A stretch of DNA of 64,000 nt from Bolinopsis microptera (taxonomy: Eukaryota; Ctenophora; Tentaculata; Lobata; Bolinopsidae), in NCBI RefSeq assembly GCF_026151205.1, contig NC_087074.1:16627962-16691961 (forward strand). The letters are read 5' to 3'. A model generated the notes under the pieces. The model worked only from the letters and a program-made list of their open reading frames with translations, was not told the origin of the DNA and did no database searches. Position numbers and translations under genes: made by a program. This document shows positions 1 to 8,284 of the stretch, in pieces (positions within the stretch are counted from its first letter, which is position 1; the number at the start of each line of letters is the position of its first letter).

Positions 1-1
1 T

Positions 2-277
2 ATGAATGAACTTAATGACGGTTTTATGACGAGTATGTTACGGTCCTCTTGCTCAGCCATGTCACTGCTGCATGCCTCTTCTAGGTTTCGTTCCGCGCCC
101 GCTGGTCTTTCCCAGCCAGAGCCCACCAGTAGAGCTCCGCCTCCTCGCGCCTTGTCTCCGCATGCGTTGCGAACCGCGTCTCAACTGAGTGTACTTGTCT
201 TTCAGCATAGCAACTCCCCCACATACACTCCTCACAATCCCACTCACAGTGCACAGTGTGACAGATTAGGTAGTGAC
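2..277 (+). CDS. LINE ORF1, 5' segment (cut by Copia)
   Basis: This 92-codon open segment starts at or before the window edge and is in the same frame as the ORF1 segment after the Copia element. With Copia and one copy of its GTGAC duplication removed, the frame runs on with no stop. The segment is rich in Ser, Pro, Ala and Arg and shows no domain I recognise. An ATG lies at position 2, but the true start may be further left. It could be 5' UTR that happens to be open; the frame continuity favours coding. Confidence 0.55.
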
Positions 278-460
278 TGTTAAATCAGAGAAGCAATGAC
301 ACACGTTGATAAGTCAGGAAAGAAGTCAATAGATATACAAAGACCCCACGGCTAACAGAGACATCATATATATAACATACTCCTGAAATATAAGGAGTTA
401 ACTCACATTCAAATATAGATACAAACATATAAAATATAATAGGAGAATATCAAGTTCACA
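278..460 (-). repeat. Copia 3' LTR
   Basis: This is the second 183-bp LTR copy, the same as 5185-5367 by eye. The flanking GTGAC at 273-277 is the target-site duplication shared with 5368-5372. Confidence 0.95.
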
Positions 461-480
461 ATCTCCCTAAACTTTCTCTC
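461..480 (-). other. Copia polypurine tract
   Basis: Immediately upstream of the 3' LTR on the minus strand the sequence is GAGAGAAAGTTTAGGGAGAT. This is purine-rich and correctly placed to prime plus-strand DNA. Confidence 0.65.
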
Positions 481-726
481 AAATATTAAAAATGTTTAAA
501 TATTAAAAATCCCTAAAAACAACATACCCAAGTATCAAACTGGGCTACCTTTAAAACACAGATTCTGCCGTGGGTCAATTCAATCAAAACAATAGAATTA
601 TATCAAATAATTCATTCTCATTCATTCACACTTTTTATTTTAAAAGTTCAGTTCTAACTTTCATTATACATTACAGTTTAATAGTTCAATTCCAACGTTC
701 ATTACACATTACATCAATTACTGAGC

Positions 727-3510
727 TTACAATACAGAGTACTGTCTCAGTTCACTAGGAAGTGTCCCTTTTTCTAACACCTCACGCAACAAAGACGAAG
801 ATGCACCAGCCTTTGTCAAACAGTCTGCAAGCTGGAGATTTGTTGGAACCCACACATAACGTACTTCATTTCTGTTGAATCGTTGTCTTAGACAAGCCAT
901 GGGAATCCTCAACCCTTTGTCTTCAAGGGTGTTTGTTGTTTTCACAGCATCAAAGAGAGACTTGCAATCCGTTATACAGACTATAGGAACATCTATTTTC
1001 ACAATTTCATTCCACTGCGCTTTAATCAGCTCTGCAGACTCCAGGCCGTCAACTAATGCCCAACTTTCAGCAGCTAATGTGCTCTTACATACTTTCTTTA
1101 TCTTTCTACTCTGCCATGTAAGTGGACAGCACTGACCAGATCGGTCAACCATCAATACAAGATGCCCACCTTGTGAGGATCCATCAGCCAGGTTACCAAA
1201 GGAAGCATCACTGAATACAACCATTGTTGTGTGTTTAAGGTCAAGTGAAGGAAACCTGATTGACAGTGGGTTTTTCTGCATAAACACAATTGTCTTGTTC
1301 ACCAGTTTCAGATCTTTGATCGTTCCCGAAGCATAGGAGTTGGATGCAATGCATGTGCCATACGCAATATCTGGTCGTGACTGTGTTGCTGCCCAGAGCA
1401 GCTGTCCTGCTACTGATCGCAACTGACTTCTTTCTGCCTCATTGATTGGACATGCATTCAGTTTTACTTTGTTCTGGTCGATTTTGATTCTGCTCACTTG
1501 ATTTACATAACCCAGCTGTGATATTTTGATTGCCCTGTAACTTTGACTGAGATCGAGCCCAGTGTACGTAAAGGATGTATCGACTTCCATACTGAGCTTG
1601 TATTTCATTTTTAGGGCACCAATGACCTCTTTGATGAATATTTCCAGTCCTCCAAACATAAGATCATCAACATGGATCACTATGATCCCACACGGCTTAT
1701 CATTTCTCTGTAAAAAGAAAAATGATTCATCGTACACTGACACTGCTACACCAAGCTCTACTAGGGTATCTCTTAGTTCGACATACCACATTCTTGGACC
1801 ATCGACCAAGCCATAGATGCATTTGAGGAGTTTCCACAATTTTCCAGATACCTTAGCTTCATTTGGTGGTTTAATGTATACTGTTCTTGAGATATCTTTT
1901 CCCTGTAGAAAAGCAGCCTGTACATCAATGTGCTGCAGTTTCCAATGCTCTGCTTGCAAAAGAGTAATTGCCAATCTGATTGAGTCCCTACTGCATGTTG
2001 GGGAATCTGATCGTATTGCTTGATTTTTCTCCTGATAGCCTAGAGCAACTAACCGTGCCTTGTACACATTCGTGGTATTCTTTATCTTCTTTGTGATTAC
2101 CCACCTCACACCAATCGTTTTCTGACCTTCATCAGGAACTTCCTCATAGACTTTATTGGTACAAAACTTTTCAAGCTCTGCCTCCTTAGCATCAACAATT
2201 GCTTGTTCACATGAATCTGTAACGCTTGTAAACATAACTTCATGTTCCTGCTCCTCTTCTGTATCTTCGTGCCATTCCTCTGTTAACTCAAACCAGTCGA
2301 CACAATGAGTTTCTTCCTCCCCATCAAGCTGAATGTTCAGGCAGTTTTTGTATTTTCCTCCAGCCTTACCTGCTCTACTAAGGATGTAAGCCTTCTCCCA
2401 GACATCCTCTTCTCCCTCTTCAGGGTACTTGGGTTTGTACATCACAGAAGTTTTCGTCTTAGGGAGGTTTTTATTTCCATTACCATTAACACTGGCTGTG
2501 CTTACAGGAGCACTAGAAGGAGTATCTATTTCATCAGTTATTTGCGCCTGAGCCAATGGCAAACTGTCATTTTCATCCTGATTTCTTTCTTCTGTTCTTG
2601 TCATATTTTTCTCAAAGTCAGATAATTCATCATTGTTCGATTCTGAAGGAGCTTTGACACTGACGGGATCACTTTTGTCCTTCAAATTACCAGTTTCTTC
2701 TAATTCAGGGACATATGTTGGCTTAATGTGACAAGGATGTACCTTGATGATCTGAAATCCATGCTTTACAACAAACGTCTGACCATCCCGACCTATGACA
2801 ACACCTGGTCCATGCCAGGAGTCACTGTTGTTTCTTTTATAGAAAATCTTTTCCCCTGGATCGAGATGAACATCATTACATGTTCTGACCTGGCTTTTCA
2901 AAGCTCTCATGATCTTGGAACTATTCTCTGCTCTTATAAACCCCTCTCTGGCAATCCTCATTGCTCTTAGATGATTCTCTACAGTTTCACTACAGACACT
3001 ACTACTCGATTCCATTGCAGGAAGCTTACTGTCTATCACATTGGGGAAAGATGGATTTCTACCCATAACCAACTGCATGGGTGAATACCCACCCGTCATT
3101 TGTAAAGAGTTTTTAGCACTAAGTGCCCAGCTCAAAGCTGTTTTCCACGAACAATTCGAATCTTGCTTTGTCTTTATCATACTTTCAGCTAGAACTTGAT
3201 GATGGCGTTCAACCATACCATTGCTAAAAGGACTTTCAGCTGCCGATTGTTGTGATTCGATATTGAATCTCTCACACATTTCTACATATTCTGCATTAGA
3301 AAACTCCCCTCCATTATCGGCCATAAAACGGCGGGGAGGCCAGAACTGTGCTATCCACCCAGAACAGATTGCCTCTACAATTGTCTCTTTTCGTTTATTT
3401 GGAACCAACAATGCAACTGAATATCGTGTAGCACAGTCAATCATGTGCAGAAATGTTACCTCTCCCTGGACCGTTTTCAAGTCCATAGCTACACAATCAT
3501 TAAACACTGT
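727..3510 (-). CDS. Copia integrase core, reverse transcriptase, RNase H
   Basis: This continues the upstream frame after one in-frame TGA and is open to TAA at 727-729. The integrase D, D and E residues lie in VAMDLKT, FMADNGGEF and GMVERHH. The RT region contains the Copia-typical KARLVALGY and an HVDD catalytic box (HVDDLMFGG) where YVDD is usual. RNase H motifs are FSDASFG, LAAES and ITDCKSL, and the end carries LADCLTK. There is no ATG directly after the TGA, so it must be made by readthrough or as part of the ancestral single polyprotein. Confidence 0.93.
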   Translation of the reverse strand, partial: TVFNDCVAMDLKTVQGEVTFLHMIDCATRYSVALLVPNKRKETIVEAICSGWIAQFWPPRRFMADNGGEFSNAEYVEMCERFNIESQQSAAESPFSNGMVERHHQVLAESMIKTKQDSNCSWKTALSWALSAKNSLQMTGGYSPMQLVMGRNPSFPNVIDSKLPAMESSSSVCSETVENHLRAMRIAREGFIRAENSSKIMRALKSQVRTCNDVHLDPGEKIFYKRNNSDSWHGPGVVIGRDGQTFVVKHGFQIIKVHPCHIKPTYVPELEETGNLKDKSDPVSVKAPSESNNDELSDFEKNMTRTEERNQDENDSLPLAQAQITDEIDTPSSAPVSTASVNGNGNKNLPKTKTSVMYKPKYPEEGEEDVWEKAYILSRAGKAGGKYKNCLNIQLDGEEETHCVDWFELTEEWHEDTEEEQEHEVMFTSVTDSCEQAIVDAKEAELEKFCTNKVYEEVPDEGQKTIGVRWVITKKIKNTTNVYKARLVALGYQEKNQAIRSDSPTCSRDSIRLAITLLQAEHWKLQHIDVQAAFLQGKDISRTVYIKPPNEAKVSGKLWKLLKCIYGLVDGPRMWYVELRDTLVELGVAVSVYDESFFFLQRNDKPCGIIVIHVDDLMFGGLEIFIKEVIGALKMKYKLSMEVDTSFTYTGLDLSQSYRAIKISQLGYVNQVSRIKIDQNKVKLNACPINEAERSQLRSVAGQLLWAATQSRPDIAYGTCIASNSYASGTIKDLKLVNKTIVFMQKNPLSIRFPSLDLKHTTMVVFSDASFGNLADGSSQGGHLVLMVDRSGQCCPLTWQSRKIKKVCKSTLAAESWALVDGLESAELIKAQWNEIVKIDVPIVCITDCKSLFDAVKTTNTLEDKGLRIPMACLRQRFNRNEVRYVWVPTNLQLADCLTKAGASSSLLREVLEKGTLPSELRQYSVL

Positions 3511-5160
3511 TCATCGTGGGAGACCAACTACTGGTCTGGGCTTTGGCTTAGAGTATCTTTGACACACTTCACACTTTTGGCATACATCCTCTAGTACCTC
3601 AAGAAATAGTTTAGAGTCAAAACCTGCATTCTTTAGGAGGGTCTTTAGTTTGTACATCGGTGCATGGGCAAACTGTCTGTGGAGTTTAAGTGCCTTTTTC
3701 GCCATAAGCTTTTTGTTGTTCCCACCAAAAGTTTCATCTGTAACTGTGAGAAATACTTTCACACTGGAGTCCACAAGACTCCTCTTTTTGTTACAGATAG
3801 GCACACAATAGTGCCCAGATTTGCACTCCAAAAGGGGTATTTTCTCTCCATTGAACTCGAGAGTATCTTCAAGAAAGTTAAGGATTGCACCAACCTTTTT
3901 TAATGCAGGCTTGCTAAGCAGAAGAGGAATATCACATTTGACAACATTTGCCTCAATCAAGATTCTTTTGCTTCCGATTCTTCCAGGAATTTTAATGAGC
4001 TTATTTGACACAACTGACTTACCATCTCCAAACGTGAAAGGTGTATGGCAGCTAGTTGAAGACATCATGATCTCTCTCTCAGCATCATCAAGTGTTTCTA
4101 TGTACTGGCTGACCCAATTCTCGCCAACGACAGATTTTGTACAACCTGAATCGATAACTGCACAAGAAAGAGTCTCAAAAACTAGTGAATTCACTTCACT
4201 GTTTTGCTGGTAAAGCACAGACTCTGGATCAGCCACTGTAGTAAGCAATGTTATGTATGTACGTGACAATGAGTCATCTACTTCCATCTCAGCAGGTTGA
4301 CCTTGAACCAAGAAATTTCTCGATGTCCCTTGTTCAGATCTCCAATTTGGGTTTGGTGCTGCTTGATTAGTACACTCTCTTGAGTAGTGACCATTCTTCC
4401 CACAGTTGAAGCAATTGATCTGAGATCTGGGCCTCTTACCTCTCACATACGGATTCCCCTGATTTCTAAGAGTTCCCCTACTCCTCATGGGACCTCCTCT
4501 ATCTTGTCCTCTACTCCGTCTGTAACCATGGGAGGTAAAATTACATGACTCTTCTGGTTCAGTCTTGATACAAGACCCCGTCACTTGGTCAAGTCCTGAT
4601 CTGTTCACATGTACAGAAAAAATCTTTGATATCGTTGAGATCATTTCTGCATATGTAAACTCTTTAACCGTTGCCAGTGCAAGATCCACTTTTTCACTTG
4701 ACAGATTTGCACTGTTTAGAACTCTATATGCTAGTATTGCATCTGGCAGTTCCATCTTGTGTTTCCTCAGGTCTTCATACAACTTAGCGAATTCAGAAAT
4801 AAATGCCTGAAGATTCATACCCTCTTGACGTTCAAACTTTTCAAATCGACAATATGCTCGATATGCCATGTGAGATGAGTCCTCCTGGTATATACTGTCC
4901 AGGCGTTTTATAACTTTGTCCAACCCGTCATCAGCAGTTAAGACGTCTATTCCTAACGATCTCACATGGTTCTTCACCGGTCCCTCAGACAATTCCAAAA
5001 GGAATGCAGTTGCCCGACGCTTCTTTTCGTAGGATGTGAAAGTATTCCATAGGTCAATATCCAACCGCCAGTCTTCATAATTCTGACCTTCCTTGTATGC
5101 CGGTGGGGCCTTTTGTGGTCCAACAGCTTTCCTTTCTACCACCTTATCTTCACCTGTCAT
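3511..5160 (-). CDS. Copia Gag-protease-integrase N-terminus
   Basis: 549 codons run from ATG at 5160, the first Met after the primer-binding site; the open frame extends further up into the LTR, but that start is less likely. The Gag region contains a CCHC zinc knuckle (CFNCGKNGHYSREC). The aspartic protease follows with the DSG active site (AVIDSGCTKS). The HHCC zinc-binding part of integrase begins near the end (HRQFAHAP and CQKCEVCQ). The frame stops at TGA (3511-3513) between the zinc-binding region and the catalytic core, and continues in the same frame afterwards. Confidence 0.93.
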   Translation of the reverse strand: MTGEDKVVERKAVGPQKAPPAYKEGQNYEDWRLDIDLWNTFTSYEKKRRATAFLLELSEGPVKNHVRSLGIDVLTADDGLDKVIKRLDSIYQEDSSHMAYRAYCRFEKFERQEGMNLQAFISEFAKLYEDLRKHKMELPDAILAYRVLNSANLSSEKVDLALATVKEFTYAEMISTISKIFSVHVNRSGLDQVTGSCIKTEPEESCNFTSHGYRRSRGQDRGGPMRSRGTLRNQGNPYVRGKRPRSQINCFNCGKNGHYSRECTNQAAPNPNWRSEQGTSRNFLVQGQPAEMEVDDSLSRTYITLLTTVADPESVLYQQNSEVNSLVFETLSCAVIDSGCTKSVVGENWVSQYIETLDDAEREIMMSSTSCHTPFTFGDGKSVVSNKLIKIPGRIGSKRILIEANVVKCDIPLLLSKPALKKVGAILNFLEDTLEFNGEKIPLLECKSGHYCVPICNKKRSLVDSSVKVFLTVTDETFGGNNKKLMAKKALKLHRQFAHAPMYKLKTLLKNAGFDSKLFLEVLEDVCQKCEVCQRYSKPKPRPVVGLPR

Positions 5161-5172
5161 TTTTGAACCGCT

Positions 5173-5184
5173 GCCTGCTACCAA
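5173..5184 (-). other. Copia tRNA primer-binding site
   Basis: Directly inside the 5' LTR the minus strand reads TGGTAGCAGGCA. Its first nine bases fit the complement of the 3' end of initiator Met tRNA (TGGTAGCAG), the usual Copia primer. The match stops after nine bases, so a different or a half-tRNA primer cannot be excluded. Confidence 0.7.
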
Positions 5185-5367
5185 TGTTAAATCAGAGAAG
5201 CAATGACACACGTTGATAAGTCAGGAAAGAAGTCAATAGATATACAAAGACCCCACGGCTAACAGAGACATCATATATATAACATACTCCTGAAATATAA
5301 GGAGTTAACTCACATTCAAATATAGATACAAACATATAAAATATAATAGGAGAATATCAAGTTCACA
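5185..5367 (-). repeat. Copia 5' LTR
   Basis: This 183-bp direct repeat matches 278-460. In element orientation it is bounded by TG and CA and is followed by the primer-binding site. It is expected to hold the element's promoter. Confidence 0.95.
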
Positions 5368-5372
5368 GTGAC

Positions 5373-8234
5373 CGGTCTTTGCGAGCTGGGGACTGGTTTC
5401 AGATAGCTGTAGTTGTCCTTCTGAGCCTCTGCTTCCTTGTTGCGACGCTCATAGCCGTTACTTTGCTGCTTTTACTTAGGGAACTCAGAAGCAGACCACT
5501 GGCCCCTACCGTTCCTGTTTACGTCAGTGAAGAAGTAGAAAACCAATGTCTTAGTTCTAGTAAAACCTCGTGTAAACAGATCTCTCAACCCGGTTGTTTT
5601 TCCAACTCAATTTTTGATTTCTCTGCTTTGAAACTTGGTAGTTTGTTTCCACCACCTTGGCTGACTAATGCAACAGTGATGATGGCGAACGGCTCTGGGA
5701 AAACAGACGAGGCTAAAGAATCAAGTGAAACAGAGGATAACGACACTGATATTACTGAAGTAAGTGCCACTGAAGGTCTCCTGAAGCCGACCAACAATGT
5801 GCTATCATCTTGCCAGGAAACTCCCGCCAAGAAGCTCAACAGACGTCTAAGTAACGTGAGCTGGGGTAACACTGAAACAAGTGATGATGCTGGATCTGAG
5901 TCAAGTCTTTCAGGTTCACAGACAAAGAGTGATACAAACAGGCGGAGCACAGTGTGGATCAGAGATGACGGTGAGATATTTCTTGACAAAGGGAAGTCCT
6001 GCAAGCTTGGTTACATAAGCGACTACATCAGTACTGAGAGCAATGCTAACCTTTGTGCAGAACTCACTGCTACTGTTGGGAAACTCTGTACACCAAGCAA
6101 CAAAGATAGGTACAAAATCGTCCTCAAACATGGTGTGGAGACCAAACTGACAGATGTTGATCTAAAAAAGGGGGCAAAGAAGCTTAAGAAGACCGCAACC
6201 CCTAAAATGTCTGAACTATCCGTAAACCTGGACGAACCGTCTGAACTTTGCTCTTTTGTCAAATGCCACCAGGATCGTATCAACAAAACGGTTGAGGACG
6301 TTTTTCAGTTGGATGTTAAGTTTGACAAGACCACTATTTATCGGATGAGTGACCCCTCACACAGTATTCCATACGGCAACACTAGCCAGGAAAACAGCAA
6401 TTTCTCTCCAGTAGTTGCAGTGTTGGCACTTGGTCTGAAGGATCCACGCCCCATGTACATCAAGACCCAAGCTGGGAGTCAAGTAACCCACAAAGCGGCC
6501 CTTATGTCTGGCACGTTGTGCGTACTCAGTGGCAAGACAGAGTTGAGATACAAACGCTCAATACCTAGAGGTTGGGGAAAAGTAGAAGAACAGTACTTCC
6601 TGATATTTGAACAGAAATGTCCAACAGAAACTGACAGCGCCCTCAAAGGTCCGCAGAAGAACCCTCAGTCAGACATCACCACGGAACAGGCTGAAGAAAT
6701 GAACTTCCCCCTCCTTAAGACTCCCCCCACTGTTGTTCGAATAACGTCTGTAGCAGACAACCTGGATTATGAAGCAGATGGAGGACTCCTGCTTGCATCA
6801 ACGATCAGTGCAGTTGTAGGGAAGATGGATGAGGGAACGGTAGATAAGGAGCTCATAAGAAGTCAAGTCTCAACTGCAGGATCTTTATCTGAAAAGCGGG
6901 CAAGACTTCAGAACAAAATGTGCATGTCAATCGGGGAACTCTCCATGTCAGCAGCCAATAACTCGATGTCTCACGGCATGAACTTCTCACGATGTGACTC
7001 CCCGAGGATCGAAGACGTGGAAATGAAAGATGACATTGCATCAGTGCGTAATGCTCAAAAATGTGTGGAGAACTCTCTAAAGCATGTTGTGGATTCCATC
7101 GTATCTGTCAAGGCGAATGTAGCAACTCTCCAGGAAGCGACCAAACAACAAACTCAAAAAGAAATCTCGCCTCACCCAACCAGCAACACCGATGTTTTGG
7201 ATGCGATAAGTGACTTGAAAAGTGCAGTGAGTGATTGCAACAACAGAATCAACAATCTGAGCAAGACAAATGTTTTTACACAAACGATAAAGGAGTGCAA
7301 TGGTAAAATTGATGACCTTGTGGAGAACATAAACGGCACAAAAGATGACCTTCAGTCAATGAGGAAGATTCTGAACGACCTTAGTCAAAATGGAGTAGAT
7401 ATCATGAAGAAATCGGTGGAAGACATGGGGAGCTACTACAATAGTGTCTTCTGCGATGAAACAAGGGAGCACATTAAAGACATCCACGCGTATGTAACAC
7501 ACCAAATGTGCGAGGTCGCAATTCAAACTGACCCTTTGATAAAAGAAATAGCAGCGTTAGGAGACCAACCGAACCTAGCCTCGCCTTCGCCCAAATTTGG
7601 TTTCCCCGATCCAATAAAGCCCTCCCTGAAAGTCTTGGTCGAAAGTGGGCAACCCATCAACGTTTGGCTTGTTACCGATTCAATTATGAGACACATTGAT
7701 GAGTCATGCTTGGAATTTAGGAAATATAGGTTGAATTTCAAAAGAATTGACTTTACATGTAGTGAATCACTGACCGGTGAATACATGATGGGGAGCAAAA
7801 TACCAACAGAGAAGCCTCAACTAATATATGTACATCTCGGCATCAATGATATACACAAAGGAGAGGACATTACCAAAATCATCGACAACTTCAAGATCTT
7901 TAATGAAATGCTAGAACTAGTATCTCCCACCACCAGACTGGTCATCTCTTGCCCCCTACTGAACGGAAACACCTACCAGAACCGACACGTCTTTTCCTTG
8001 AGGAGATCCCTGTCCTTATTGGTCAATCAGCAGCAAGACGAGGACCCTAAAACAAAAAGGATTTTCCTTCAGAGAAATGATAAGTTCTTCATTAACACTC
8101 AGTCCACTTCTAAGCAGAACTTGATGTACTTCCGCGATAATCTCCATCTATCAGAAAGAGGAATGCATGCAATCACCAACACCATGAGAGACACCCTCGA
8201 CAAGATCTTCAGGGAGTTTGAGCTTCCAGTCTAA
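5373..8234 (+). CDS. LINE ORF1, 3' segment: membrane helix plus SGNH esterase
   Basis: Counting codons from 5379, residues about 8-37 form a long hydrophobic stretch (AVVVLLSLCFLVATLIAVTL) that looks like a membrane anchor. The middle is acidic and Ser-rich and has probable coiled coil around 560-700. The C-terminal part is an SGNH hydrolase: Ser768 in VTDSIMR, the GIND block at 821-824, and Asp920/His923 in DNLHLSERG. Esterase ORF1 proteins are known from CR1/L2-type LINEs, where they are thought to act in RNP and membrane association. The first in-frame ATG after the Copia site is at 5679, so an N-terminally shortened protein could still be made. Confidence 0.85.
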   Translation, partial: RSLRAGDWFQIAVVVLLSLCFLVATLIAVTLLLLLRELRSRPLAPTVPVYVSEEVENQCLSSSKTSCKQISQPGCFSNSIFDFSALKLGSLFPPPWLTNATVMMANGSGKTDEAKESSETEDNDTDITEVSATEGLLKPTNNVLSSCQETPAKKLNRRLSNVSWGNTETSDDAGSESSLSGSQTKSDTNRRSTVWIRDDGEIFLDKGKSCKLGYISDYISTESNANLCAELTATVGKLCTPSNKDRYKIVLKHGVETKLTDVDLKKGAKKLKKTATPKMSELSVNLDEPSELCSFVKCHQDRINKTVEDVFQLDVKFDKTTIYRMSDPSHSIPYGNTSQENSNFSPVVAVLALGLKDPRPMYIKTQAGSQVTHKAALMSGTLCVLSGKTELRYKRSIPRGWGKVEEQYFLIFEQKCPTETDSALKGPQKNPQSDITTEQAEEMNFPLLKTPPTVVRITSVADNLDYEADGGLLLASTISAVVGKMDEGTVDKELIRSQVSTAGSLSEKRARLQNKMCMSIGELSMSAANNSMSHGMNFSRCDSPRIEDVEMKDDIASVRNAQKCVENSLKHVVDSIVSVKANVATLQEATKQQTQKEISPHPTSNTDVLDAISDLKSAVSDCNNRINNLSKTNVFTQTIKECNGKIDDLVENINGTKDDLQSMRKILNDLSQNGVDIMKKSVEDMGSYYNSVFCDETREHIKDIHAYVTHQMCEVAIQTDPLIKEIAALGDQPNLASPSPKFGFPDPIKPSLKVLVESGQPINVWLVTDSIMRHIDESCLEFRKYRLNFKRIDFTCSESLTGEYMMGSKIPTEKPQLIYVHLGINDIHKGEDITKIIDNFKIFNEMLELVSPTTRLVISCPLLNGNTYQNRHVFSLRRSLSLLVNQQQDEDPKTKRIFLQRNDKFFINTQSTSKQNLMYFRDNLHLSERGMHAITNTMRDTLDKIFREFELPV

Positions 8235-8284
8235 ATTTTAGTCTTCAAATCATGACCACCAACCCAACCTCTTGAAAAAATACT

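Larger units (their letters stand above)
278..5367 (-). mobile_element. Ty1/Copia LTR retrotransposon, recent insertion
   Basis: The element is complete and lies on the minus strand. It has 183-bp LTRs at 5185-5367 (5') and 278-460 (3'), each starting TG and ending CA. By eye I find no difference between them. A 5-bp target duplication, GTGAC, flanks it at 273-277 and 5368-5372. Gag and Pol share one frame in the order Gag zinc knuckle, protease, integrase, RT, RNase H, which is the Copia order. The only visible lesion is one in-frame TGA at 3511-3513. Identical LTRs imply a very young insertion. It may belong to the animal GalEa-type lineage, but that is a guess. Confidence 0.97.
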
